NCBI GenBank assembly: GCA_029785085.1
Contig: JAFMAI010000001.1
Location: forward strand, 112,677 to 176,676
DNA: 64,000 nt
Source: Nitrososphaerota archaeon
GTDB lineage: Archaea; Thermoproteota; Nitrososphaeria; Nitrososphaerales; Gagatemarchaeaceae
Reading direction: 5' to 3'
Of this stretch, positions 24,511-33,662 are shown one piece after another. The position numbers were made by a program, and so were the translations under genes. A model generated the notes under the pieces. The model saw only the letters and a program-made list of their open reading frames with translations. It ran no database searches and was not told where the DNA came from. Position 1 is the stretch's first letter. The number at the start of each line of letters is the position of its first letter.

Positions 24511-24848
24511 GGGACTATTTCGTAGGAGTGTGTGATCTTCGCGGTGGGCTGGATCGTAGCCCCCACGCTGCAGAATTTTTCGGTGCTGTCCCTGATGGCC
24601 TCCTCGACGTAGTTTTTCTCGAGGTTCACGCCAGACAGGATGTATCTGATATGCACGGATGTCCAAGGTCTTGGGAGGCCGTGCTCAGGCCGTTCCCCCG
24701 AAATGCGAATCTTGAGCGAGGTCAAATCCTGCTTCCGTTTCTTGAGGATGGCCACTATGTCCATCCCTGTGCAGGCGCCGAGAGAGGCGAGCAGCGCGTT
24801 CATCGGACCGATGCCTTTCGGCGTGGCTTGCACTGCGTCGAATACCAC
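24507..24848 (-). CDS. OsmC/Ohr-family protein, start unclear
   Basis: OsmC proteins reduce organic hydroperoxides using two cysteines. The first, in SLGACTGMDIVAIL, and the second, in EKFCSVGATIQP, are both present. From GTG 24848 the product has 113 residues, but the conserved first strands (EWQAEVDWSGDNVFLGSDASG) lie in the same open frame upstream, to about 24917, without any ATG, GTG, TTG or CTG. Either the start is unusual, or a base change removed it, or translation is coupled to the upstream gene, whose stop lies within this stretch. Convergent with the MDR gene (4-base overlap). Confidence 0.8.
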   Translation of the reverse strand: MVFDAVQATPKGIGPMNALLASLGACTGMDIVAILKKRKQDLTSLKIRISGERPEHGLPRPWTSVHIRYILSGVNLEKNYVEEAIRDSTEKFCSVGATIQPTAKITHSYEIVP

Positions 24849-24921
24849 GGTGTGGCCAGAGGCGTCGGAGCCGAGGAAGACGTTGTCCCCGCTCCAGTCT
24901 ACCTCCGCCTGCCACTCTCGA

Positions 24922-25485
24922 TTACTCGACCTCTATCACCACCGGCTTCGATGCCGACTCGACGTCACCCTTCTCTATGAAACTCCTCCTGCCCCATCGT
25001 GCTTTTGCCTCGGCGATGAGCCCGTGGTATCCGGGCCCAAGCGACGATGCAGGGAATCCGAACTCCTTCTCAACGTCGAGCATCTTGGACCTCGCATCCT
25101 CCACATTTCTGGGTATCTTAGGGGGGCCACCGTCTTCAGGCATGATCATCACCCAGATGCGGTATGGCAGGTCTGGGTCACGGCTCCAGTAGAAGCTTGC
25201 CCTCCGTACCTCCTTCTTGATCTCCTCGAGCTTCCTAGGGCGTATCCCTCTCCTGGCACCTAAGGTGAGCCTCATGGTGAGAGGCATCCTCTTGTCGAAG
25301 TCCTCCCAGGCAACCGTCCAGACGTCCGGGTGGAAAGCCTCCCTCAGCCCCCCCACGATCCTGTAGGTTACGTTGACCTTCACAGTGTCCCCTGAGGCAT
25401 AGTTCTTCTTGTCGGTGACGAGACGGACGTGGTCAATCCTGGTGGGCGGCCACTCGTACTCTCTGCGCCTGTCCTTCAGAGACAA
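24922..25485 (-). CDS. Conserved-looking protein of unknown function
   Basis: 187 residues, not recognised. An N-terminal half rich in beta strands (RIDHVRLVTDKKNYASGDTVKVNVTY) resembles an immunoglobulin-like or arrestin-like sandwich by pattern. The rest is basic and helical, with WSRDPDLPYRIWVMIMP and EKEFGFPASSLGPGYHGLIAEAKARWG. No signal peptide, cysteine or membrane segment is present. It ends next to osmC and probably shares its message. Confidence 0.6.
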   Translation of the reverse strand: MSLKDRRREYEWPPTRIDHVRLVTDKKNYASGDTVKVNVTYRIVGGLREAFHPDVWTVAWEDFDKRMPLTMRLTLGARRGIRPRKLEEIKKEVRRASFYWSRDPDLPYRIWVMIMPEDGGPPKIPRNVEDARSKMLDVEKEFGFPASSLGPGYHGLIAEAKARWGRRSFIEKGDVESASKPVVIEVE

Positions 25486-25531
25486 CGGGGGTGGGCGGGC
25501 TCCGCAGACGGTTTAAAGTTTGGCGCGCTAC

Positions 25532-26360
25532 TCAGAGGGCGCGTTCGGAGGGCCTCGCGAGAAGACGGGGGGCTGCTGTCTCCAAAAGCGCCACCCTGAA
25601 CGAACAGACCTCGTCCCCTCCAGTTAGGCACTGGATCTCGCTCACCTCAAAGATCCTGCCGAAGGTCCCAGACATGAATCCCCGAAGGTGCGCCCTGAAG
25701 AATGCGCTCCTTCGGTGGAGGTCCTGCTTCGTGTTCGGCTCGCATTCGAATAGCCTCTTCGCGTTCACCACCATGAGGAAGCCCGGAGTCTTGCCTCGCT
25801 ATATCGAGATGCCAGCGTAGCCAAGGGCAACACGGGTCCTGATTAGCTCGTCGAGCTGGTCGACCATGAACTTGGCTCCGAAGTCTTCTGCGACCTCCTT
25901 GGCCGAGTGCCTCCTCATCGCTTCGGCCATCTGATCTATTATGGTCGCCGCTCCGGTCTCGAAGACCGTCCACAGCCTGTTTAGCGTCTCGTTCAGCGAT
26001 CGGCCCTCATCAATATGCCATTTCGGCCGGCCCATTGCGCGGGAAAGTGTTGTTTGTCCACCATAGACCCATCCTCCGCTGCGATGGCATCTACGAACTC
26101 GATGAGGTCCATGGACTGCGGCGACTTCTTCAGACCTGACAGGCCTTCTTCGGCATCCGTAATGTCAGCAAAGAAGCTCAGAGTCGCTGCGTTAGACCGC
26201 CCTGGCGCGGTGAAGCCCGCTAGGACGTTCACGCCGCAGTCGCTAACAGCCTGGCTGCGCCTGGCGAGGGCCCCTTCTCGTTTCTGATCCTGATGACCGC
26301 TTCCGCCAGCCTACGACCTGGGGCATGCTCCCATATCTTTCTATCTTTTAGATAACGCAT
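25532..26360 (-). pseudogene. Decayed ACT-V4R sensor/regulator gene
   Basis: Read across breaks, this gives one protein. It starts at ATG 26360, runs through an ACT-like domain (LAEAVIRIRNEKG / ALARRSQAVSDCGVNVLAG), a linker with DKQHFPAQWAG, a helical stretch (SLNETLNRLWTVFETGAATII) and a V4R domain ending LFECEPNTKQ...RGFMSG...CLTGGDEVCSFRV. Three lesions interrupt it. A one-base loss in a G run lies near 26270 and a second frameshift near 26010. An in-frame TAG at 25799-25801 sits between GYAGISI and RGKTPGFLMV. V4R domains sense small molecules in archaeal regulators. The lesions are seen directly; loss of function is inferred. Confidence 0.8.
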
Positions 26361-26534
26361 GAGTGACTTGCTAGCCTCCCATACATATTCTTAATAGAGG
26401 CCGCCTTTGCTTCGGGGCCCCGTGCGACAGGCCAGGGGGCCAAGCGGGAGCGAGGTATCGAGACTACAGATTTGGAATCTACACCGCTTAAATCCAGTCG
26501 AGAAGCGTCGCCGCCTGGTACCCTGGAGGGCAAC

Positions 26535-27677
26535 ATGACAGGAATAGAACAGGAAGTCGACAGCACCAACTTAAGGACGGTGCAGTTGGTAAAACTCCTC
26601 TCTGACCTTGGGCCAGACGTCCCGGAGATTGCTAGGAGGCTGGGGCAGTTCAAAGAGTCTGTGCGATACAGATACAAAGAGAAGATTGTCAACCGCGGCA
26701 TAGCGGTCCAGGCGGCCGTCGACCACGAGAGGCTTGGGCTCCGGAGGATGATGGTCGTGGCTGATGTGGCGGAGCCGTACAGAGGGTACGCCCAGGCGAT
26801 CTTTGCAGCCATGCACGAGCTCTGCTACGTCGTCGGTTTCGCGAAGACCTTGGTAGGCGGAGAGCACGTGATCAACTTCAGCATCCCTGAAGAACACGTC
26901 CGCGAAGTCCGCGCCGTTTTCAAAGAACTGGAGGGGAAGGGCATGTTCACCCGCCTCGAAGTCTACGAGTTCGACTGGTTCCGCACTGTCCCGATGAAGG
27001 CGGAGTATTACGACTTCGACACCGGAAGGTGGGACTTCGACTGGCAGGGGAGCGGCCCCGATGACTTCCAAGCCGCCGCCAGCATCCCTTCGGAGAAAAG
27101 CAGGTTCGACGGCATAGACCTCCTGATAGTGAAAGAACTACAGATGGACGCCAACAAGTCACTCAAGGAGATGGCTGATAAGCTGAATGTCAACTACAAG
27201 AAGCTGGCCTGGCACTATTCATCGCACGTCATCGCCAGGAAGCTGATATCAGGGTACACAGTCAACTGGATGGGGACGCGATACGACTACACCCTCGAGA
27301 AGGCCTTGCACCGCAAACACAGGTACTTCGCTGTGGATCTCTTCGTCAGGAGTCTTAGTGAACTCGAGGCGATGACGCTCCGGCGTAGGATCAATAGACT
27401 GCCATTCCTCTGGGGGGAGGCTGGTGGCGGCAACTACTTCGCAGAATTCGCATTCCCTGTCGACAACGTAGTCGAGGCGCTTCAGTTCATCGGGAACGTC
27501 ACACATGAAGTAAAGGGCAGGACCAGCATCTACCCCATCGACCAATCGGAGGCTGCCCGTTTCACCATAGCCTATCAGCTGTACGAGCCTGCGACGAAGC
27601 AATGGGGGCACAGCGGGGAGAGTCTGCTGTCGAAGTTCGAACAGTTGATGGTCCAGATAAAGGCAGGGGTCAGCTAG
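26535..27677 (+). CDS. Large regulator with two Lrp-like helix-turn-helix units
   Basis: About 380 residues. An N-terminal HTH (GPDVPEIARRLGQFKESVRYRY) and a second one in the middle (QMDANKSLKEMADKLNVNYKKLAWHY) are each followed by Lrp/AsnC-like beta-alpha segments. Proteins of this plan are common in Thaumarchaeota, where they are annotated as Lrp-type or unnamed transcriptional regulators. ATG 26535 is preferred over an upstream TTG at 26472, because a TTAAAT box at about 26489-26494 lies between them. It is divergent from the ACT-V4R pseudogene and may have been its partner. Confidence 0.72.
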   Translation: MTGIEQEVDSTNLRTVQLVKLLSDLGPDVPEIARRLGQFKESVRYRYKEKIVNRGIAVQAAVDHERLGLRRMMVVADVAEPYRGYAQAIFAAMHELCYVVGFAKTLVGGEHVINFSIPEEHVREVRAVFKELEGKGMFTRLEVYEFDWFRTVPMKAEYYDFDTGRWDFDWQGSGPDDFQAAASIPSEKSRFDGIDLLIVKELQMDANKSLKEMADKLNVNYKKLAWHYSSHVIARKLISGYTVNWMGTRYDYTLEKALHRKHRYFAVDLFVRSLSELEAMTLRRRINRLPFLWGEAGGGNYFAEFAFPVDNVVEALQFIGNVTHEVKGRTSIYPIDQSEAARFTIAYQLYEPATKQWGHSGESLLSKFEQLMVQIKAGVS

Positions 27678-27683
27678 GAGAGC

Positions 27684-27806
27684 CTAGCTGACACCGAAGC
27701 CGCCGATTATCTCGAGCGGCCCGACCTTGAGGCCCAGCGACGCAAAAACAATGCTTGCGCCAGTCAGGGCGATCATCCCGTAGCGGATTTTCTCGTCCAG
27801 TGTCAT
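27684..27806 (-). CDS. Small single-pass membrane protein, 40 residues
   Basis: Short frame from ATG 27806: MTLDEKIRYGMIALTGASIV, then FASLGLKVGPLEIIGGFGVS. One hydrophobic segment lies between a charged N-terminus and a Gly-rich end. ATG 27818, four codons earlier, is possible. A minus-strand TTAAAAG box at about 27830-27836 lies 27 bases before ATG 27806, the spacing of a leaderless archaeal gene, which is the main support besides the coding-like composition. Function unknown. It converges with the two-HTH regulator. Confidence 0.5.
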   Translation of the reverse strand: MTLDEKIRYGMIALTGASIVFASLGLKVGPLEIIGGFGVS

Positions 27807-27941
27807 GTCGGCAGCCATGGCACGTCTCGGCTTTTAAGAATGAGCCTATGCATGACGGCGAGGCTGTTGTGTCAGGCGAAATCCAAGTGCCAAAAGGAAC
27901 GCCTGCCCTAGCGTTGCATCAACTTCTAAATAAGAACGGTC

Positions 27942-28667
27942 GTGCGCTGCCGGCGAGCAAAACTGCCCACCCAATCAGTAGAGAAGCACCCTCACATTCC
28001 AGCACGTAACGTCCTAGACAGGATAGTCCTGGGAGGGAGCGATGGGGCGATTGAGGGGGTGGCGATGACATCCGCCCTGAATGGAGCCGGCTTGCTGTTC
28101 GGGACGATCGCTGTGGCGGGCATCGCCTTCGCGGCTGCGGGCGCTCTTTCGATGTTCTTCAGCAACTACCTTTCCAGGAGGACGGAGGTGGACTCCCTGA
28201 AGATTGACCTGGCGAGGGAGAGGATGGAGATCGAGACAGAGCCCGAAGAGGAGACGCAGGAGATGGTGGACCTGCTAAAGAGGGACGGCTATGGCGAGCG
28301 CGAGGTCGAAGTGATAATGAGGAGGCTGAAGAAAGACAAAGAGCTCTGGCTTAGAGAGATGCTCCGAAGAGAACTGCGCGTGAACGCAGAAGACGTCAAC
28401 GTAGACCCCTACGGCCATGCGCTCGCCGCAGGCTTGGCGTTTTTCTTGTTTTCCCTTCTTTCGGTTTCCCCATATCTCTTCCAGATTCCTAGGACGGACG
28501 CGCTCGGAACATCGATGATTCTGTCGCTTGTCGCACTGTTCGCCCTTGGTTCTAGGGCGTTCGTACCCAGGAACTTCAGGCCGAGATCCGGCTTCGAATC
28601 AGCGGCCGTAGGAGCCATAGCTGGCCTCCTGCTCTATGTCGTGGGAATCCTGTTCTCAGCGCTCTGA
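27942..28667 (+). CDS. VIT1/CCC1-family membrane transporter
   Basis: 241 residues. The N-terminal membrane pair has DRIVLGGSDGAIEGVAMTSAL and FAAAGALSMFFSNYLSRRTE, the CCC1/VIT signatures, followed by a charged cytoplasmic helical domain (about 85-150, EETQEMVDLLKRDGYGEREVE) and three more membrane segments. Family members move Fe2+ or Mn2+ into compartments or out of the cell. The acidic cytoplasmic domain is the metal-collecting part in VIT proteins. The start is uncertain: GTG 27942 follows an AT-rich CTAAATAAG box by only about 14 bases. Confidence 0.8.
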   Translation: MRCRRAKLPTQSVEKHPHIPARNVLDRIVLGGSDGAIEGVAMTSALNGAGLLFGTIAVAGIAFAAAGALSMFFSNYLSRRTEVDSLKIDLARERMEIETEPEEETQEMVDLLKRDGYGEREVEVIMRRLKKDKELWLREMLRRELRVNAEDVNVDPYGHALAAGLAFFLFSLLSVSPYLFQIPRTDALGTSMILSLVALFALGSRAFVPRNFRPRSGFESAAVGAIAGLLLYVVGILFSAL

Positions 28668-28785
28668 GAAGCCTCGTTGGGCCGTCGACGGTCCCTGCTA
28701 AGCCTGATCAGCCTCTCGGAGGGTGCGATGCCTCTGCCCGAGAGCTACCGGAAAGGACTTGGGTCGGCGCTCTGGCCCTCGAGCC

Positions 28786-29790
28786 GTGAAGAGGCTCCCG
28801 CTCGGGAAGATCCCAATCGAGATATTGAACGGCACGGTGCTGAAGCTGACCGGAGCAGATTCGGACCAGCTGGTGGCCCGGCCCCGGGCTGGACTGGACT
28901 TTGCGGCGGTCAGGGTCGGAGGCAAGTTCATGGTTGCTTCGGCGGACCCGATAACTGGCGTTTCGGAGAACGTGGGCGCCTACGCCGTGGGCGTGAGCGC
29001 CAACGACGTGGCGACCAGCGGGAACAGACCGCAGTTCGCGGAGGTCGTGATTCTTCTCCCACGGGGGGCGTCAGCTTCAGATCTCAAGCGGATCGCCCTG
29101 CAGGTCCACGGCGCGGCCATGAAGATTGGCGTCACCATACTTGGAGGGCATACTGAGGTCGCCCCTGGCATCGACCATCCAATCATCATGGCTACGGTAT
29201 TCAGCCTGGTGGACAGGTTTGTCACCTCGGGGGATGCCCAAGAGGGCGATGCCATAATGATGACGAAGACCGCGGGCTTGGAAGGGACCGCGGAACTGGC
29301 ACGGGAGTACAGGTTCCACACGAGAGTAAGCGCCTCCACGCTCAGAAGGGCACGGCGGTTCGTCGAACAGGTCGACATAACGAAGGAGGCAGTCGCCTCT
29401 TTCGGGACCGGAAGGGTTCATGCGATGCACGACTGCACCGAGGGAGGTGTCCTGGGAGCGGTCTTCGAGATGTCCCTGGCCTCTGGTCTCGGCTTCATGC
29501 TCGAAGAGGCTGCAGTCCCGGTGGCGCCTGAGACCAGAGAAATATGCGACGCCCTGTCTATCGACCCCCTGCGGCTCATCGGCTCAGGCTCGCTTCTTCT
29601 GGCGGTGGAGCCGGGAGCCGAGGCTGAGGTGGAGGGGGCGTTGCGCGGAGTGTGCAAGGTCACCAGAATCGGCTCATTTGTCAAGGACAGGAGGTCTGTG
29701 GTTGGAAGGGACGGCTCCACGCGGGAACTGAAGAGCGCCCCGCAAGATGAGCTATGGAGAGTGCTCGCCCGACGTAGTGGCCCGAGGTAG
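28786..29790 (+). CDS. AIR-synthase-related protein (HypE/PurM-like)
   Basis: About 334 residues with the PurM/HypE/SelD/ThiL ATP-binding fold: an N-terminal GKIP start, VASADPITGVSENVGAYAVGVSANDVATSGNRP (metal-ATP site), GGHTEVAPGI and a C-terminal HDCTEGGVLGAVFEM stretch. HypE itself ends in a PRIC motif whose Cys is thiocarboxamidated. That is absent here, so this is the archaeal AIR-synthase-like branch of unknown substrate. GTG 28786 is preferred because the first 21 residues of the longer frame are not family-like. The 3' end overlaps the topoisomerase gene by 39 bases (convergent). Confidence 0.78.
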   Translation: MKRLPLGKIPIEILNGTVLKLTGADSDQLVARPRAGLDFAAVRVGGKFMVASADPITGVSENVGAYAVGVSANDVATSGNRPQFAEVVILLPRGASASDLKRIALQVHGAAMKIGVTILGGHTEVAPGIDHPIIMATVFSLVDRFVTSGDAQEGDAIMMTKTAGLEGTAELAREYRFHTRVSASTLRRARRFVEQVDITKEAVASFGTGRVHAMHDCTEGGVLGAVFEMSLASGLGFMLEEAAVPVAPETREICDALSIDPLRLIGSGSLLLAVEPGAEAEVEGALRGVCKVTRIGSFVKDRRSVVGRDGSTRELKSAPQDELWRVLARRSGPR

Positions 29791-31329
29791 CGGCTTGGCG
29801 TTCGCGCCGCCTGGAACCCACGTGGAGGAGGTCTGGAGGACCCAGGCGAATTTGTTCTGGAGAGACTTGCTGTAGACCTTGGCCCAGTCGAGACCCACGT
29901 AGTCACACCAGGCCTTGTAAATCCGCGGGTCGATGTAGTTCTTCATCGATGTATTGAGGTTGTAGCTCTTGGTCCTTTCGTAGAACTCGAGCTCCCTCTT
30001 CAGCCTGGGGATGCGCTTGACATCGTTCTTGGCGATGGCATCTTCGAGCTTCTGTTTCTTCTTCCTGTGAGCCTCGTCCCAGGTCTTCGGAGGCGTCCTC
30101 TGGTGGTTGCAGAATATCGCCGCCTGGAGGTTCGCTTCCTTTGCGTGGTAAAGCTTGTCCAGGTCGTCGGCGTCTTTCATGTCTTCCGAACCAAGGTACT
30201 CCCTTGCTTTCGCAGTAGCGTGGTAGGTCCTGAACACCTTCGCCGTGACCCCGGGGACCGTGGAGGAGAGAAACTGGTTGACCATGCTCGAGCTAACGTC
30301 GTGGAATATCTCGTCCCCAGGCTTCTTGCCGTCCATGAACTCATGAAGGTTATCGACGGCTGGCTGAGGGAGGGCCTCCGATTTGTTCCAGGCGACCGAA
30401 TCCTTTCCCAAGAACTTGAACTCTGCGATGTTTCCCCTTAGGCCCACGTGCTCCACTCTCAGGGTGCTGGCGCCTACAGTGTCCGCCTCGTCTTCGTCCT
30501 TCTCGTCCCCTACCCTCATCCCAAGTGCGTCGATCAGATAGCAGACTGTCGCAACCTGCCGCACCCTCTCATCCTTCGACTCGAGGCCTCGAAGTATCCT
30601 GGCTCTGATCTTTCCGAGGTGGGTGCCTACCTTCTTGGCGTTGTCATACTTTGCCTTGCTCCTGGACTGCTGCAGCGGCGAGCTCTCGTGCAACCACACG
30701 TACTTCTCCTTGTCAGTCAGCTTGTCAATCCACTTGGCCATCCACATGGAGTTGTGGTCGTGTACCACGTCCTTCCACTCACCAGGCGGGACCTGTGACC
30801 CCTCGCCGAGATTGAGCACCACATCAGAAGGCTGTGTCCTGGGCTTCCACCTGCCTCGCAGGGGGTGCTGACCCCTGCCCATGAAGAGCCCCGGTGGCTC
30901 GACCATCCAGTTCGCCATGTCCACCTCCTTGCCGTCCAAGACTGCCCGGCCGTACTTTGCCTTCAAGGCTTCTCGCCGCTCTTTTCTCGAGGCAGCCAGC
31001 GCCCTCTTCTCCTCCTTGGACATCCCTTCCTTGGCCGCCTTCTCCGAGTCAATCCTCCGATAGAACTTCGAGAAGTCTACAGCCTCGAACTTGGCTCCCT
31101 CGCACCAGTCAGGGAGCTGCTTTGCGAAATCAGACATGAAGTTGGACCTGAAGACAAGGTCCTGGAAGTAGGGGGTGTCCTTCTTCTTTGCAAAGTTGTA
31201 TGCCATCTCTTCGGCCAAAGGCGAAAGCGACACCTCTCTGCCGCCCACAGAAATGGTAATGCCTTCGGGGACATACGGGTCAGGAAAATTGACTCCGTTG
31301 TGAGAAAGCGTCTTCCAGTAGGCACTCAA
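29752..31329 (-). CDS. DNA topoisomerase IB, eukaryote type
   Basis: 525 residues: the eukaryotic topoisomerase I core and C-terminal domain without the long disordered N-terminus. Visible are HNGVNFPDPYVPEG at the start, a charged linker helix region, VYHATAKAREYL-like core sequence with the catalytic Arg/Lys/Arg/His positions, and the nucleophile Tyr465 in SMKNYIDPRIYKAWC, closely matching the human active site. Among archaea this enzyme is known from Thaumarchaeota and close relatives, so it is a useful lineage marker. The start is TTG 31329. Confidence 0.94.
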   Translation of the reverse strand: MSAYWKTLSHNGVNFPDPYVPEGITISVGGREVSLSPLAEEMAYNFAKKKDTPYFQDLVFRSNFMSDFAKQLPDWCEGAKFEAVDFSKFYRRIDSEKAAKEGMSKEEKRALAASRKERREALKAKYGRAVLDGKEVDMANWMVEPPGLFMGRGQHPLRGRWKPRTQPSDVVLNLGEGSQVPPGEWKDVVHDHNSMWMAKWIDKLTDKEKYVWLHESSPLQQSRSKAKYDNAKKVGTHLGKIRARILRGLESKDERVRQVATVCYLIDALGMRVGDEKDEDEADTVGASTLRVEHVGLRGNIAEFKFLGKDSVAWNKSEALPQPAVDNLHEFMDGKKPGDEIFHDVSSSMVNQFLSSTVPGVTAKVFRTYHATAKAREYLGSEDMKDADDLDKLYHAKEANLQAAIFCNHQRTPPKTWDEAHRKKKQKLEDAIAKNDVKRIPRLKRELEFYERTKSYNLNTSMKNYIDPRIYKAWCDYVGLDWAKVYSKSLQNKFAWVLQTSSTWVPGGANAKPLPRATTSGEHSP

Positions 31330-31437
31330 GAGCCTTTATGCGGGTTTCTCCTCGTCGTTTATTAAAGTCCACCCGGCTTTTGGCTGAGCTGAGTTATGAG
31401 GGTTAAATAGGAAGTCAGGCTCCAGCGACATTAGCAC

Positions 31438-32163
31438 ATGTGGATCGACTATGTCGGGTCGCGCGTAAGCAGTTTGAGGTCTCCGGCGATGATCGTGGCG
31501 GTCTCGACGTCGATGCCCCAGTATCGCGCGCTCTACTCCCAGGCGCGCGAGCTTGCAGACTACATGCTGAGGAAGATGGAGTTCGAGAGAATAGGGACAG
31601 TCAGGGCCTCCGCATTCCCTCCTGAGGTTCTCCTTCGGGACGATGGGATATCGAGCCTGCCCGAGTGTGGTTTGTATCTGAGCAGGGGGAGACGCGACAC
31701 CATCCTCTTCGCTGGAGACACCAGCCCCATGGACGAGCAATATGAGTTCACCGAGTTCCTCCTTGGGAAGGCGGAGCAGATGGGCGCCGAGGAACTTTAT
31801 TCGGTGGGGGCCAGGTGGACCGAGAACCCCCTCCCCCCCGAGGCGGACCCGCAGGCGCTCGGCTTCGCGACCGATGCTGTCGGTGTAGCCAAGCTGCGAA
31901 AGAGCGGGGTGAAGATTCTCGCAGAGGAGCCTGCTCCCTTCTTCGCTTCGATGGTGGTAGCCATGGCGAAAGACCATGGAATCAGGGGGTACAAACTGTC
32001 GGTCGACCATGGCGAACCGAGCCCTCATGCGAGGTCGGTCGCGAGGCTGCTCGAAGTCCTCGAGAAGCTGGCTGGCTTTCGGGTTGACCTGGGTGAGCTG
32101 AAATCGAAGGCCCTCCCCACCCTCCCTCCTCGCCAGTCAGGAAGCAGCTCCATCTACCACTAG
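31438..32163 (+). CDS. PAC2-family protein (proteasome assembly chaperone-like)
   Basis: 241 residues of the PAC2/DUF75 family: MIVAVSTSMPQYRALYSQARELADYML, LFAGDTSPMDEQYEFTEFLL, ELYSVGARWTENP, and a Ser/Pro-rich C-terminus. A TTAAATAG box at 31403-31410 lies about 31 bases before the ATG. It is divergent from topoisomerase IB. Archaeal PAC2 proteins are linked to proteasome assembly by homology only. This is the second family member in the window, the other being cut by the left edge. Confidence 0.8.
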   Translation: MWIDYVGSRVSSLRSPAMIVAVSTSMPQYRALYSQARELADYMLRKMEFERIGTVRASAFPPEVLLRDDGISSLPECGLYLSRGRRDTILFAGDTSPMDEQYEFTEFLLGKAEQMGAEELYSVGARWTENPLPPEADPQALGFATDAVGVAKLRKSGVKILAEEPAPFFASMVVAMAKDHGIRGYKLSVDHGEPSPHARSVARLLEVLEKLAGFRVDLGELKSKALPTLPPRQSGSSSIYH

Positions 32164-32253
32164 CCTGTTGGCTGCAGCTGGCCGTGTCCGTCTACGAAAG
32201 GAGAAGAGACAGGCAGCATGGCTCCTGACTCAGGTAGGACCTGCTGGGCAGGC

Positions 32254-32679
32254 TCACGCGCCTTTGGCAAGTGTCCTCCCGGTAATGGCCATCGCCAGCC
32301 CAATCCAGTAGGGAAGGTATCCCAGGACAGGGCCGAAGCCCCCCAGCCTGTACGCCGAATAGCCGAAGCCTATGATCAGGCCCAGGAACCCCGCCCCTCC
32401 GCCTAGCCAGACCAAAATCCTGCCTACGGTCACGAAGCGGAGAACGATGGCCAGGCCGCCGATCATCACCGTCAGCCCGCCCAGGGCTATGACCCCTTCC
32501 ACGAGGGTTATCGAGAGCACAGCCGCGCTGGCATAGACCCCGACTAGGAGGTCTGATATTCTCGGCTCGGCGTAACCGAGAGCAGTGTAGAGGAAGCCCC
32601 TGGACGAGTAGCCGCTGGCGAGCATAAGTGCGCCCCCGACCAGCGCAAGGCCGCCTGCGAGGACCCTCCTGAATGCCAT
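32254..32679 (-). CDS. Four-segment membrane protein of unknown function
   Basis: From ATG 32679, 141 residues with four strongly hydrophobic segments rich in Gly/Ala and one Tyr-rich loop (GYSSRGFLYTALGYAEPRISD). The frame extends to 32742 but a TATA-like CTATTCTA near 32706 lies 27 bases before ATG 32679. No family recognised. It is divergent from the HELAH-motif gene, with overlapping promoter regions. Confidence 0.6.
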   Translation of the reverse strand: MAFRRVLAGGLALVGGALMLASGYSSRGFLYTALGYAEPRISDLLVGVYASAAVLSITLVEGVIALGGLTVMIGGLAIVLRFVTVGRILVWLGGGAGFLGLIIGFGYSAYRLGGFGPVLGYLPYWIGLAMAITGRTLAKGA

Positions 32680-32781
32680 CGTCTCCATTTCGTCAGGCCG
32701 ATAGAATAGCGTTTCGTGAGACTGCTGAGTCAGCAGATACACGCTATGTTTATCCGTGTGGCGGGCTCCGCGGGAAAATCA

Positions 32782-33534
32782 ATGCGCCTCGCAAGCAGCG
32801 ACAGACAGCTCCAGAGCACACTCGACTGGGCGCTCGACAGGATGCGACAGAAAGGGTATGCCGTGAAGTCGAAGGTCACCCTCAATGTCGAGCCGAGCCT
32901 CGCCATAATGGGCTATGCCAAGAAGGAAGGCGAGATTCACAAGATCCTGATCTCCGAGTGGGCGCTCGACTCCGAGATGCTTGGAGGGCTCGTCCTGCAC
33001 GAGCTTGCTCATGTCTACTTCACTGAGCGGGGCGCGAGCTCGCACGACAGCGATACTCTGGAAGCGCTCCTGGAGGAGCTGGAAGAGAAGGACGGTTTGA
33101 GGGCGAAGGAGACTGAGTGCCTGATAAACGCGTTCAACCACCTTCAGAACGTGATGGTAGACGACGTGGTCTTCGCAGTCATGGGGGAGAAGGAGAGGGC
33201 GATGGCGAAGAGATTCTTCGCTGAATGGGTGTCAGACAGGCCGTCAGGGGACCCGGTGACCGACACGGAGCTCCTATGCAGAAACGCGTTCGCCGTCGCG
33301 TCGCTCATGAGACGGGGGCTGTTCGACAAGACCAGCGAGATGCACTACAGGAACGAGGCGTTCGTGTCCTCGCTCGGACCCAAGGCAGAGGGCGAATTCG
33401 AATGGCTCGAATCGTTCCTCGCGACCGCGAGTACGGAGTGGGAGGCGGATAAGTTCAGAGACGCCCTGGAGTCGTACTTCGACAGGCTGCTTTCGCTGAT
33501 GCGCGCGTCTTCCAAGCTCGACGACCTCCGATAG
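32782..33534 (+). CDS. HExxH-motif protein, putative metalloprotease-like
   Basis: About 250 residues from ATG 32782. HELAH at 73-77 (in VLHELAHVYF) is a classic zincin motif. A possible third ligand is in the helical region NAFNHLQNVMVDD. The rest is helical and acidic, with no signal peptide or membrane segment, so the protein is cytosolic. It resembles an uncharacterised thaumarchaeal family (DUF5781-like, from memory). The longer frame from 32716 is rejected, since a TTTAT box near 32748-32752 lies inside it, 30 bases before ATG 32782. Proteolytic activity is not demonstrated. Confidence 0.68.
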   Translation: MRLASSDRQLQSTLDWALDRMRQKGYAVKSKVTLNVEPSLAIMGYAKKEGEIHKILISEWALDSEMLGGLVLHELAHVYFTERGASSHDSDTLEALLEELEEKDGLRAKETECLINAFNHLQNVMVDDVVFAVMGEKERAMAKRFFAEWVSDRPSGDPVTDTELLCRNAFAVASLMRRGLFDKTSEMHYRNEAFVSSLGPKAEGEFEWLESFLATASTEWEADKFRDALESYFDRLLSLMRASSKLDDLR

Positions 33535-33662
33535 CGAGCTCACACCGGGAATCGACCACCGGCGACCGGCAGGTCCCGAGAGGCTCAGGCCACCCCATCC
33601 TAGGCGAACGCTGAAGCCCACGCTCCCTTCGTTTATTAGAAGGGCAGCGCGCCGGACCTCTC

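Noticed and set aside
25799-25801. Possible pyrrolysine or other readthrough of an in-frame TAG in the V4R gene
   Set aside because: TAG is used as an ordinary stop by neighbouring genes such as gins and mcm, and the same gene also has two frameshifts. Decay explains everything more simply.
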